DNA of 64,000 nucleotides from NCBI RefSeq assembly GCF_022012435.1, contig NZ_JAKLUA010000003.1:1-64000 (forward strand), given 5' to 3'. Of the stretch, positions 10,545 to 18,378 are shown piece by piece. A model generated the notes under the pieces. The model searched no databases. It was given only the letters and a program-made list of their open reading frames with translations, and was not told the origin of the DNA. The DNA is from Bradyrhizobium zhengyangense. Lineage in GTDB: Bacteria; Pseudomonadota; Alphaproteobacteria; Rhizobiales; Xanthobacteraceae. Each line of letters opens with the position of its first letter. Position 1 is the stretch's first letter. The translations under genes were made by a program, and so were the position numbers.

Positions 10545-11105
10545 TCACAGCATCTCCGGCCGGAACAGCTTGCGAAACTTGCGCGTCTCGACGCCGGACA
10601 TCATGAACTCGCCGTCGCCGCGATAGTGAATGGTCTTCGGCAGTTTCGGCGACGTGGCCGCATGCGCCTTCACCACCTCGAACACGAACACGTTGTACGT
10701 CTTCACCAGCCTCGAATCGACAAGCCGGCATTCGAAATTGGCGTAGCACTCCTCAACCAGCGGCGCGCGGACATGGGTGCCGGGCCTGGGCGTCAGGCCG
10801 AACTCGCTGAACTTGTCGACGTCGCGCCCCGAGCAGTTGCCGATCTTGACGACCGTGGCCGCAAGGTCGGCGGTCGGAATGTTGATCACGCACTGGCGGC
10901 TCCTGCGGATCAGCTCGAAGCTGTGGTTCTCGCTTGAGATGATGCAGCCGATCAGGGCGGGGGTGAATTCCATCATCATGTGCCAGCCCATCGTCATGAT
11001 GTTGGTCTCGTCCTTGTGGGCCGAGCTGACCAGCACGATCGGGCCCGGCTCGAGGAAGCGGCGGACGTTTGCGACTGGAAAATCCCGCTTGGTGTAGCGC
11101 GGCAT
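10545..11105 (-). CDS. Flavin reductase-like (DIM6/NTAB) protein
   Basis: The 186-residue protein matches the FMN-binding split-barrel of flavin reductases: PGPIVLVSSAHKDETNIMTM near the N-terminus, a TPALIGCIIS strand, and HSFELIRRSRQCVINIP, the pattern that surrounds the flavin phosphate. Such proteins bind FMN and either reduce it with NAD(P)H for a partner monooxygenase or act alone. No two-component monooxygenase lies next to it, so its partner is unknown. The start is ATG 11105. Confidence 0.85.
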   Translation of the reverse strand: MPRYTKRDFPVANVRRFLEPGPIVLVSSAHKDETNIMTMGWHMMMEFTPALIGCIISSENHSFELIRRSRQCVINIPTADLAATVVKIGNCSGRDVDKFSEFGLTPRPGTHVRAPLVEECYANFECRLVDSRLVKTYNVFVFEVVKAHAATSPKLPKTIHYRGDGEFMMSGVETRKFRKLFRPEML

Positions 11106-11135
11106 GCTCGATCCCTATGACTCCGTTGGTGCCCT

Positions 11136-11224
11136 GTGGCCCGGATGGAGCGGAGCGCACTCCGGGAACGATGCTGCGGTCCGCACGAATCCCGGATTAC
11201 GCTTGCGCTCCATCCCGGCTGCGG
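11136..11224. repeat. Palindromic dispersed repeat
   Basis: The unit begins GTGGCCCGGATGGAGCGGAG and ends with CTTGCGCTCCATCCCGGCTGC; an inner CACTCCGGGA/TCCCGGATTAC pair adds a second stem. It is the same family as 10452-10533 and brackets the flavin reductase gene with it. Confidence 0.7.
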
Positions 11225-11226
11225 GT

Positions 11227-13326
11227 CTATGCCTCCGCCATTCCCGTCGCCCACAGCGCAAACGCGTAGACGATCGCGACTTCATCGAGCCGGTCAAACC
11301 GGCCCGAGGCACCGCCATGGCCGGCGCCCATGTTGGTGCGCAGCAGCACCGGACCGCCGCCGCTCATGGTCGCGCGCAGCCGGGCGATCCATTTGGCGGG
11401 CTCCCAATAGGTGACGCGCGGGTCGGTCAATCCGCCCATCGCCAGGATCGCCGGATAGTCCTTCGCCGCGACATTGTCGTAGGGCGAGTAGAACAGGATG
11501 GTGCGAAAATCCTTCTCGCTCTCGATCGGGTTGCCCCATTCCGGCCATTCCGGCGGCGTCAGCGGCAGCGTGTCGTCGAGCATGGTGTTGAGCACGTCGA
11601 CGAACGGCACCTCGGCGACGATGCCGGCGAACAATTCGCCGGCGCGGTTGGCGACCGCGCCCATCAGCATGCCGCCGGCCGAGCCGCCATGGCCGACGAT
11701 GCGCTTTGCGCTGGTGTACTTCGCATCGATCAGCGCACGGGCGCTGGCGGCAAAGTCGTCGAACGAGTTCGTCTTCTTCTCGCGCTTGCCGTCGAGATAC
11801 CAGCCCCAGCCCTTGTCGGCGCCGCCGCGGATATGGGCGATGGCGTAGACGAAGCCGCGGTCGACCAGCGACAGCCGGTTGGCGCTGAACGAGGCCGGCA
11901 TCGCCATGCCGTAGGAGCCGTAGCCGTAGAGCAGCAGCGGTGCCGCGCCGTCGAGCTTGAGCCCGCGGCGATGGAGGATCGACACCGGCACCTCGGCCCC
12001 ATCTTGCGCCTTTGCCATGATGCGCGTGGTGACGTAGTCGGCGGCGTTGTGGCCAGACGGTATCTCCTGGCGCTTGCGAAGCGTGCGCGTCCGCTTGGCC
12101 ATGTCGTAGTCGTAGATCTCCGATGGCGTCGTCATCGACGAATAGGCAAAGCGCAAATTCGTGGTGTCGAATTCGTAGGAGCCCATCGTGTCGAGCGAAT
12201 AGGCGGCCTCGTCGAAGGCGATCGCGTGCTCCTCTCCGCCGGCGAGCTCGCGGATCACGATCGCCGGCAGCGCATTGGCGCGCTCCAGCCGCACCAGATG
12301 GCCGGCATAGAGATCGAGGTCGATGATGTAGATGCCGGGACGGTAGGGGATCAGGTCGCGCCAGTTCTTGCGCTCGGGTGCGCCTAGCGGCGCGGTGACG
12401 ATCTTGAAATCGATGGCATCATCCGCATTGGTGAGGATGAAGAGCTCGTCGCCGCGATCGGCGAGCGAATATTGCACGCCCTCTTCGCGCGCCGCGACCA
12501 GCCGCGGCGGTGCCTCGGGCTTGGCGAGGTCGATCAGCCGTTGCTCCGACGTCTCGTGGTCGCCGCCGGCGATCACGCAGAAGCGGCCGCTGGTGCTCTC
12601 ATGCAGATGGGTGAACCAGCCGGCATCCTGCTCTTCATAAACGAGCGTGTCGTCGGCCTGCCTGGTGCCGAGCTTGTGGCGCCACACCTGCATCGGCCGA
12701 TGATTTTCGTCGAGCTTCACATAAAAGAAGCTCTTGCAATCCGAGGCCCAGACCACGCCGCCGTCTGTCTCCTCGACGAGGTCAGCGAGATCTTGGCCGC
12801 TCGCCCAGTCACGAACGCGGATCGTGAAATATTCCGAGCCCTTGGTGTCGGCGCTCCAGGCCTGCAGCTTGTGGTCGTTGGAGTGCCGGCTGCCGCCGAA
12901 CTTGAAATATTTGTGGTCTTTTGCCAGCGCATCGCCGTCGAGCACGATATGCTCAACGCCGCCATCGCGCGGCATGCGGCCGAACAGCTCGTGCTGCCCG
13001 CCTTCGCGAAACCTGCGGAAATAGGCGAAAGGCCCGTCCGGCGACGGCACACTGGAATCGTCCTCCTTGATGCGGGAGCGCATCTCGCGCACCAGCGTCT
13101 TCTGCAAGCCAGCGGTGTGGCCGAGCAGGCTCTCGGTGTAGCCGTTCTCCTCATCCAGATATTTGCGGATATCAGGGTCGAGCACTCCGGGGTCGCGCAG
13201 CACCTCCTGCCATTTCGCATCCTTCAGCCAGGCATAGTCGTCGGTCACGGTAATGCCATGCCGGGTAAAGGAATGCGGCCGGCGCGGGGCGACGGGGGGC
13301 TGGGAGGTTGTCTTGGCCTGGGTCAC
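11227..13326 (-). CDS. S9 family oligopeptidase (protease II / oligopeptidase B type)
   Basis: The 699-residue protein has an N-terminal beta-propeller (about 70-400) and a C-terminal alpha/beta hydrolase domain. The nucleophile Ser is in GHGGSAGGMLMGAVANR, the Asp in GGLTDPRVTYWEPAKW and the His in MGAGHGGASGRFD. These match oligopeptidase B, which cuts short peptides after basic residues in the cytoplasm. Length is typical, and there is no signal peptide. The start is GTG 13326, with GAGG five bases upstream. The neighbours are not functionally related. Confidence 0.93.
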   Translation of the reverse strand: MTQAKTTSQPPVAPRRPHSFTRHGITVTDDYAWLKDAKWQEVLRDPGVLDPDIRKYLDEENGYTESLLGHTAGLQKTLVREMRSRIKEDDSSVPSPDGPFAYFRRFREGGQHELFGRMPRDGGVEHIVLDGDALAKDHKYFKFGGSRHSNDHKLQAWSADTKGSEYFTIRVRDWASGQDLADLVEETDGGVVWASDCKSFFYVKLDENHRPMQVWRHKLGTRQADDTLVYEEQDAGWFTHLHESTSGRFCVIAGGDHETSEQRLIDLAKPEAPPRLVAAREEGVQYSLADRGDELFILTNADDAIDFKIVTAPLGAPERKNWRDLIPYRPGIYIIDLDLYAGHLVRLERANALPAIVIRELAGGEEHAIAFDEAAYSLDTMGSYEFDTTNLRFAYSSMTTPSEIYDYDMAKRTRTLRKRQEIPSGHNAADYVTTRIMAKAQDGAEVPVSILHRRGLKLDGAAPLLLYGYGSYGMAMPASFSANRLSLVDRGFVYAIAHIRGGADKGWGWYLDGKREKKTNSFDDFAASARALIDAKYTSAKRIVGHGGSAGGMLMGAVANRAGELFAGIVAEVPFVDVLNTMLDDTLPLTPPEWPEWGNPIESEKDFRTILFYSPYDNVAAKDYPAILAMGGLTDPRVTYWEPAKWIARLRATMSGGGPVLLRTNMGAGHGGASGRFDRLDEVAIVYAFALWATGMAEA

Positions 13327-13466
13327 TCGATCCTCATTGAGAAGTTTGTTCCGTCTTATATTGTCCCGAATTCGCGAATTGCCAGCGCCGGTGCTTCAAG
13401 TCGCCCGGTTGTTGATCGGTCCCTTCTATGCTTTAGGGGCGACAATCCAGCCGCCGGTTCAGCCTG

Positions 13467-14903
13467 ATGCTCTTCAACTCCTACCCGTTCATCCTGCTGT
13501 TCCTGCCGGTCGTTCTGGCCGGCTATTTCTGGCTGGGGCGACGCAGCAATCTTGCGCCGGTGATCTGGCTGGCGCTGGCCTCGCTCGCCTTCTACGCCAT
13601 CGGCAACTGGCAGTTCGTGGCCTTGCTGCTGATGTCGATCGCCTTCAATTATGGTATCGGCCATCTCCTCGTCGTGGCGAAGCTCCGCCCCGCGCAACGA
13701 AAGGCCGCGCTTGCCCTCGGCGTCGCCGGCGATCTCATCGTGCTCGGCATCTTCAAATATGCCGGTTTCGCCGCCGAGAATTTCAATGCATTGCTCGGCA
13801 CGCACTTTGCGATCCACATCCTGCTGCCGGTCGGTATCTCCTTCTACACATTCACCCAGATTGCGTTCCTGGTGGATGCGTATCGTGGCCGGGTCGCAGC
13901 CTATGCGCTGTCGCATTACGCGCTGTTCGTGACATATTTTCCGCATCTGATCGCGGGGCCGATCCTCCACCACAAGGACATGATCCCGCAATTCGAGCGG
14001 AAGGAGTCCAAGCATCCCGACGCGCATCTGATCCTGTGCGGTGTCATCATCTTCGCGATCGGCCTGTTCAAGAAGACCTGCCTTGCCGACGGCATCCAGC
14101 CACTGGTCGCGCTCGCCTTCGAGGCGCGCTCGCCGAGCTTTGACCAGGCCTGGCTTGGCGCGCTCGCTTACACGTTCCAGCTCTATTTCGATTTCTCCGG
14201 CTATTCCGACATGGCGATCGGCATCTCGCTGATGTTCGGCATCTTCCTGCCGGTGAATTTCAACTCGCCTTACAAGGCCACCAGCATCGTCGAGTTCTGG
14301 CGTCGCTGGCACATGACGCTGTCGCAATTCCTGCGCGACTATCTCTACATCCCGCTCGGAGGTAACAGGCGCGGCCGCCTGCTGCGCTACGTCAACCTGA
14401 TGATCACGATGCTGCTCGGCGGGCTCTGGCACGGCGCGGCCTGGACGTTCGTGGCGTGGGGTGCGCTGCACGGCGCCTATCTCTGCGTCAATCACGCCTT
14501 CAATGCGCTGGTGCCGAACATCCCATCGGCGCTTGCGCGGCCGGCCCGCATGGCCGGCGCCGTACTGACGTTCCTTGCCGTCGTTATTGCCTGGGTGTTC
14601 TTCCGTGCCGTGAGCATTGACTGGGCGCTGCGGGTGCTCCGCGCCATGGCAGATCCCTCGAATATCGTCTTCGGCCGCGAGGAGATTGCAGCGATGGCGC
14701 TGATCGCAATCTATGCCGCGCTGGTCTGGCTGGCGCCGAACACGCAATCCATCATGGGCTATGATCACGGCAATCGCCGGGTGGGCGAAGCGTTGCGGGC
14801 AGGGCGCATGCGGCCGCTGGTGCTCTACGGCGCATCGCTGGTGCTCGCGTTTGGCATTCTGGGCATCCAGAGCCACAGCGAATTCATCTATTTCCGGTTC
14901 TGA
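13467..14903 (+). CDS. AlgI-type MBOAT O-acyltransferase
   Basis: This 478-residue polytopic membrane protein belongs to the MBOAT family and is closest to AlgI, which moves acetyl groups across the inner membrane to acetylate exported polysaccharides. The sequence shows FLPVVLAGYFWLGRR at the start, FKYAGFAAENFN, LPVGISFYTFTQIAFLVD, the histidine in YFPHLIAGPILHHKDM, and the catalytic histidine region LLGGLWHGAAWTFVAWG near 305-320. The next gene overlaps by one base. No alginate or cellulose synthesis genes are nearby, so the polymer is unknown. Confidence 0.92.
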   Translation: MLFNSYPFILLFLPVVLAGYFWLGRRSNLAPVIWLALASLAFYAIGNWQFVALLLMSIAFNYGIGHLLVVAKLRPAQRKAALALGVAGDLIVLGIFKYAGFAAENFNALLGTHFAIHILLPVGISFYTFTQIAFLVDAYRGRVAAYALSHYALFVTYFPHLIAGPILHHKDMIPQFERKESKHPDAHLILCGVIIFAIGLFKKTCLADGIQPLVALAFEARSPSFDQAWLGALAYTFQLYFDFSGYSDMAIGISLMFGIFLPVNFNSPYKATSIVEFWRRWHMTLSQFLRDYLYIPLGGNRRGRLLRYVNLMITMLLGGLWHGAAWTFVAWGALHGAYLCVNHAFNALVPNIPSALARPARMAGAVLTFLAVVIAWVFFRAVSIDWALRVLRAMADPSNIVFGREEIAAMALIAIYAALVWLAPNTQSIMGYDHGNRRVGEALRAGRMRPLVLYGASLVLAFGILGIQSHSEFIYFRF

Positions 14904-16003
14904 TGCAGGGCACTTTCACACATATCAGGCAGCTTCTGCTCGCGAGCATCGCCTGCGTGCTCGGCGCAGCAGTGCTGACTTATGCCGTCGATCCCCTGCA
15001 ACTGTTTCGCTCCTCGCGCTCCGCCTTCTATTCCGATGACACCCGCGTGCAGAATGCCGGACTGATCCGCAGCCAGTCATTCGATACCGTCTTCATGGGC
15101 ACCTCGCTCGCGATTCACTTCCGCCAGAGCGACATCGACCGCGTGCTCGGTGTGCACTCGCTCAAGCTGGCGATGACCGGATCGAATTCGCGCCAGCAGA
15201 GTTTTGTGATGGAGCAGGCGATCGATCGCGGTGCCAAGCGCGTGATCTGGGAGATGGACGACTTTATCTTCGTCGATGCTGCCGACATCGAGGCCGATCC
15301 TTATCTCTCCGTCGATCTCTACCGCAGGACCACGAAAGGCATCGCGTCCTATCTGTTCAGCGCGGCGATGGCGAAGGAATCCCTGTTCGCGCTGTTGCGG
15401 TCGATCCCGCCGTTGAAGCAGCCACTGACACAGGCGGCGCCTTATCTGCCCGTTACGTTCGCACTGGCTGATGTCGATGACATCTATGCCCTGCCGCGAA
15501 ACGTCGACGTCGCGCGTGACTACAATGCGAACAAGGCGCTGGCTTCGTTCGCCTACATCACCGCGCCATCGCGCAGCCGCTTTCTCGGTGAAGGCTATGG
15601 TTATGAGGCCATGGTCCGGCATTTCGAGCAGGATGCCGTGGGCCTGATCACGCGTCATCCCGACGTGACGTTCGACATCTACTTCCCGCCATACTCCATC
15701 CTGCAATTCGTCGCGATGCGCGATGCATCACCCGAGACGTTGAAGATCGTCCTGGATCTCACGGCTGTCATTGCGCAGCGCCTGACGCAGCTCCCCAATG
15801 TGCGTCTGCATGATTTCCGCGCGATCAAGGCGGTGACGCACGATCTCGCCAATTACGGCGACGTCATCCACCATTCGCCGGTGGTGGACGCGAAGGTGCT
15901 GTCATGGCTGGCGAGCGGGGAATACCGGGTCGACGCGAGCAATCCGCTCGCGTCGTTGGATGCGCTGAAGGCGCAGGTGGAGGCGTATCGCCTCGAGCGC
16001 TGA
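14903..16003 (+). CDS. Membrane-anchored SGNH/AlgJ-like protein, partner of AlgI homologue
   Basis: The start codon shares its first base with the TGA of the MBOAT gene, so the two are translationally coupled. The 366-residue product has an N-terminal membrane anchor (about 10-29) and then an extracytoplasmic domain. FMGTSLA at 65-71 matches the SGNH block I nucleophile motif, with S68 as candidate Ser, and a NYGDVIHHSP stretch near 320 could supply the Asp/His. AlgJ/AlgX-type proteins accept acetyl groups from AlgI and move them to the polymer. I infer that role here from the fold motif and the coupling; sequence identity to named proteins is not known to me. Confidence 0.75.
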   Translation: MQGTFTHIRQLLLASIACVLGAAVLTYAVDPLQLFRSSRSAFYSDDTRVQNAGLIRSQSFDTVFMGTSLAIHFRQSDIDRVLGVHSLKLAMTGSNSRQQSFVMEQAIDRGAKRVIWEMDDFIFVDAADIEADPYLSVDLYRRTTKGIASYLFSAAMAKESLFALLRSIPPLKQPLTQAAPYLPVTFALADVDDIYALPRNVDVARDYNANKALASFAYITAPSRSRFLGEGYGYEAMVRHFEQDAVGLITRHPDVTFDIYFPPYSILQFVAMRDASPETLKIVLDLTAVIAQRLTQLPNVRLHDFRAIKAVTHDLANYGDVIHHSPVVDAKVLSWLASGEYRVDASNPLASLDALKAQVEAYRLER

Positions 16004-16040
16004 ACTTCCCCTCTCCAACAAGGGGAGAAGGAAGAAGCAC

Positions 16041-17228
16041 CTACACCGCCACCTGCTCGCCGAGATACGACACCGCCGCCTCGAGCCCGCCCTTGCCGTG
16101 CGGGATCTTCAGCGCGTTGAGGCCGACCTCGATGACCCCTAACGTACCGAGCAGCATCGGCGCATTGACATGGCCCATATGGGCGATGCGGAAGGCTTGG
16201 CCGGACAGATCGCCGATGCCGGTGCCGAGCACGACGCCGCACTTCTCCTTGCAGTAGCGTTGCAGCACCGCGGGATCGTGACCGGTGGCCATGGTCACCG
16301 TGGTCACGGTGTTGGAGCGCTCATGCGGCTCGGCGACATTGAAGCCGAGCACCTGGCCTTCGGTCCATGCGCCGACCGCGCGGCGTGTGGCTTCGCCAAG
16401 CAAGGCGTGGCGGCGGAACGCGTTTTCCAGCCCTTCCTCATGCAGCATGTCGATCGCCTTGCGCAAGGCGAACAACAGATGCACCGGTGCGGTGCCGGCA
16501 TATTTGCGGTAATTCTCGGTGCCCTCGCGCTCGCTCCAGCTCCAGTAGGGCGTCGACATGTTCGCCTTCTTGTGGACCTCCTGCGCGCGGGCGTTGGCAG
16601 CAACGAAGCCGAGGCCGGGCGGCGTCATCAGGCCTTTCTGCGAGCCGGACATCGCGACGTCGACGCCCCATTTGTCCATCTCGAACGGCATGCAGCCGAG
16701 CGAGGCGACGGTGTCGACCATGTACAGCGCGGGATGGCCGGCGGCCTTGATGGCCTTGCCGATCGCCTCGATGTCGTTCTGCACGCCGGAGGCCGTGTCG
16801 ATCTGGACGACGACGACGGCCTTGATCTTGTGCTCGGTGTCGCGGCGCAGCCGCTCTTCGACCTCATGCGGCCGCACGGCGCGGCGCCAATCGCCCTTGA
16901 GCACCTCGACCTCGGCGCCCATCAAGGCTGCCGCATTGCCCCAACCGATCGCGAAGCGTCCGCTCTCCAGCACCAGCACCTTGTCGCCGCGCGACAGCAC
17001 GTTGCTCAAAGCGGCTTCCCAGGCGCCGTGGCCGTTGGCGATGTAGATGTAGGATTTGCCTTTCGTGGCAAATAGATTCGAGATGTCCCGGAGCAGGCTT
17101 TCAGTCAGCTCGAGCATCTCCCTGGAGTAGATGTCGATCGCCGGACGATGCATCGCCTGGAGCACCGCGTCGGGCATCGTGGTGGGTCCGGGGATGGCCA
17201 GAAATTCCCGGCCCGCGCGAACGGTCAT
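16041..17228 (-). CDS. Class V aminotransferase, serine-glyoxylate/alanine-glyoxylate type
   Basis: The 395-residue enzyme begins with FLAIPGPTTMPDAVLQAMHRP, typical of SgaA-type aminotransferases, and has the PLP lysine in AMSGSQKGLMTPPGL. VDTVASLG supplies the Asp that contacts the PLP nitrogen. The likely reaction is transfer of the amino group of serine (or alanine) to glyoxylate, giving glycine. This serves the serine cycle or photorespiration-like glyoxylate removal. The start ATG 17228 follows AAGGAAG. It is convergent with the SGNH gene and has no serine-cycle neighbours in the window. Confidence 0.9.
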   Translation of the reverse strand: MTVRAGREFLAIPGPTTMPDAVLQAMHRPAIDIYSREMLELTESLLRDISNLFATKGKSYIYIANGHGAWEAALSNVLSRGDKVLVLESGRFAIGWGNAAALMGAEVEVLKGDWRRAVRPHEVEERLRRDTEHKIKAVVVVQIDTASGVQNDIEAIGKAIKAAGHPALYMVDTVASLGCMPFEMDKWGVDVAMSGSQKGLMTPPGLGFVAANARAQEVHKKANMSTPYWSWSEREGTENYRKYAGTAPVHLLFALRKAIDMLHEEGLENAFRRHALLGEATRRAVGAWTEGQVLGFNVAEPHERSNTVTTVTMATGHDPAVLQRYCKEKCGVVLGTGIGDLSGQAFRIAHMGHVNAPMLLGTLGVIEVGLNALKIPHGKGGLEAAVSYLGEQVAV

Positions 17229-17344
17229 TGCTATCTTCCTTGTGTCGTGAAGACTGTCTGGTGGGTCGCTGATTTATTCTTTCTACGCGGCGGGGAGGGC
17301 CGAGAAAAGCACCGAAAACGCAGGTCTGGGGCGGCTTTTTGTTT

Positions 17345-17417
17345 TGAGCATGCTCTTGTCGGAAAACCGCGTCACACTTTGCGCTGACGCGGCCCTTCGG
17401 GTCCGGACCATGCTCTA
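17345..17417. repeat. Dispersed repeat with GAGCATG / CATGCTC ends
   Basis: The element begins GAGCATGCTCTTGTCGGAAA and continues AACCGCGTCACAC, ending GGACCATGCTC. I recognise this pattern as one of the common intergenic repeats of Bradyrhizobium, based on memory and not on a search. Its right end overlaps the stop codon of the nuclease-like gene. Confidence 0.55.
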
Positions 17418-18152
17418 TCTCTTGGTCTCCCGGCAGCCGGCGGCCTCAGCCTCCTCGACCGAGCAGAACCAGCGGGTGCCCTTGCTGATCTTCATCTTGA
17501 TCTGGGCGTACCAGCGGCTGGTTGGCCGGTGGTAGATGCACTCGCCGGACGAGTTGACGTTGCCCTTGATGGTGCAATCCGGCGAGGGCGCGACCGGCCC
17601 CGAGGCCGAGGCGAGCAGCACCGCATGAGCGCCCTCGGGCGGCTTGGTGGCACCCAGGATCGTGGTCTTCTTGTTGCGCACGCGCCAGTCCCAGGGCGCG
17701 ATGAAGGCGCCCTGCCACATCCCGGCCTTTGCTTCGCGCGCTGCCGCTTCGTCCGCCTCGTAGTCCTTCGAGAGGCGGACATAGGCCAGCGCCCAGCCGC
17801 TGCGCACCAGCCATTTCTGGATGTCTTCGCCGCCGACCTCGCAGCGCGCCACGGTGCGGCCACGCCGGTCGATCGAGCGGGCATGGCAGACCCAGGTCTT
17901 GCCCTCGGAGTATTTGGCGAGCTCGTCGCGTGCGGCGACGCCGCAGGTCCAGCGCTCGCTCTTGGTGTTGAGGCAGAGCTGGTCGGCTGAGGGCGCGTCG
18001 ATGCCGCCGAGCCGGATCCGCGTCGTGCCGATCAGGATGGAATCGCCATCGCGGATCTTCGCCGTGCCGGTGATATCAGCGGCCAGCGCCAGCGATGGCA
18101 AGCTGAGCAAAGACAGCGCAATCAGGAATTTTCGCAACATGCCGGTCCGCAT
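17415..18152 (-). CDS. Exported thermonuclease (SNase-like) domain protein
   Basis: A signal peptide (LRKFLIALSLLSLPSLALA, then cleavage before ADITG) precedes a staphylococcal-nuclease-like barrel: KIRDGDSILIGTTRIRLGG, IDAPSADQLC, an RSIDRRGRTVARC strand and LVRSGWALAYVRLSKDYEADE. The key Asp and Arg positions of SNase are partly present, so nuclease activity is possible but not certain. About 100 residues follow, with four cysteines (DCTIKGNV...GECIYH, RWFCSVEEAEAAGC) that may form disulfides and look like the excalibur-like or surface-binding tail of related proteins. Starts at 18152 or 18140 are both possible. Confidence 0.85.
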   Translation of the reverse strand: MRTGMLRKFLIALSLLSLPSLALAADITGTAKIRDGDSILIGTTRIRLGGIDAPSADQLCLNTKSERWTCGVAARDELAKYSEGKTWVCHARSIDRRGRTVARCEVGGEDIQKWLVRSGWALAYVRLSKDYEADEAAAREAKAGMWQGAFIAPWDWRVRNKKTTILGATKPPEGAHAVLLASASGPVAPSPDCTIKGNVNSSGECIYHRPTSRWYAQIKMKISKGTRWFCSVEEAEAAGCRETKR

Positions 18153-18259
18153 TGTCTCAAGAACACCTTGATAAGCCGGGCAATTGTGGTCGGCTTTAGG
18201 CCTTGCGGCCAGCATAGGCCGAACAGATAGGCTTTCAATTTCCCGTCATTGCACGGCAC

Positions 18260-18353
18260 AGGTCTCGTAGGGTGGACAAAGCGTAGCGTGCCCACCATCA
18301 GAAGTTGGTGGGCACGGCGCGAAGTGCGCGCCTTTGCCCATCCTACGAGACCT
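18260..18353. repeat. Long palindromic dispersed repeat
   Basis: The left arm AGGTCTCGTAGGGTGG pairs with CCATCCTACGAGACCT with one mismatch, and an inner TGCCCACCA/TGGTGGGCA pair extends the hairpin. The same family, with CGTAGGGTGGGCAAA / TTTGCCCACCCTACG arms, recurs at 21411-21503. Confidence 0.8.
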
Positions 18354-18378
18354 GCGCTCGGGGCACGAGAGCCGTGCC

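Noticed and set aside
16004..16040. Possible terminator hairpin between the SGNH and aminotransferase genes
   Set aside because: Only five paired bases (CCCCT/AGGGG) and no T tract.
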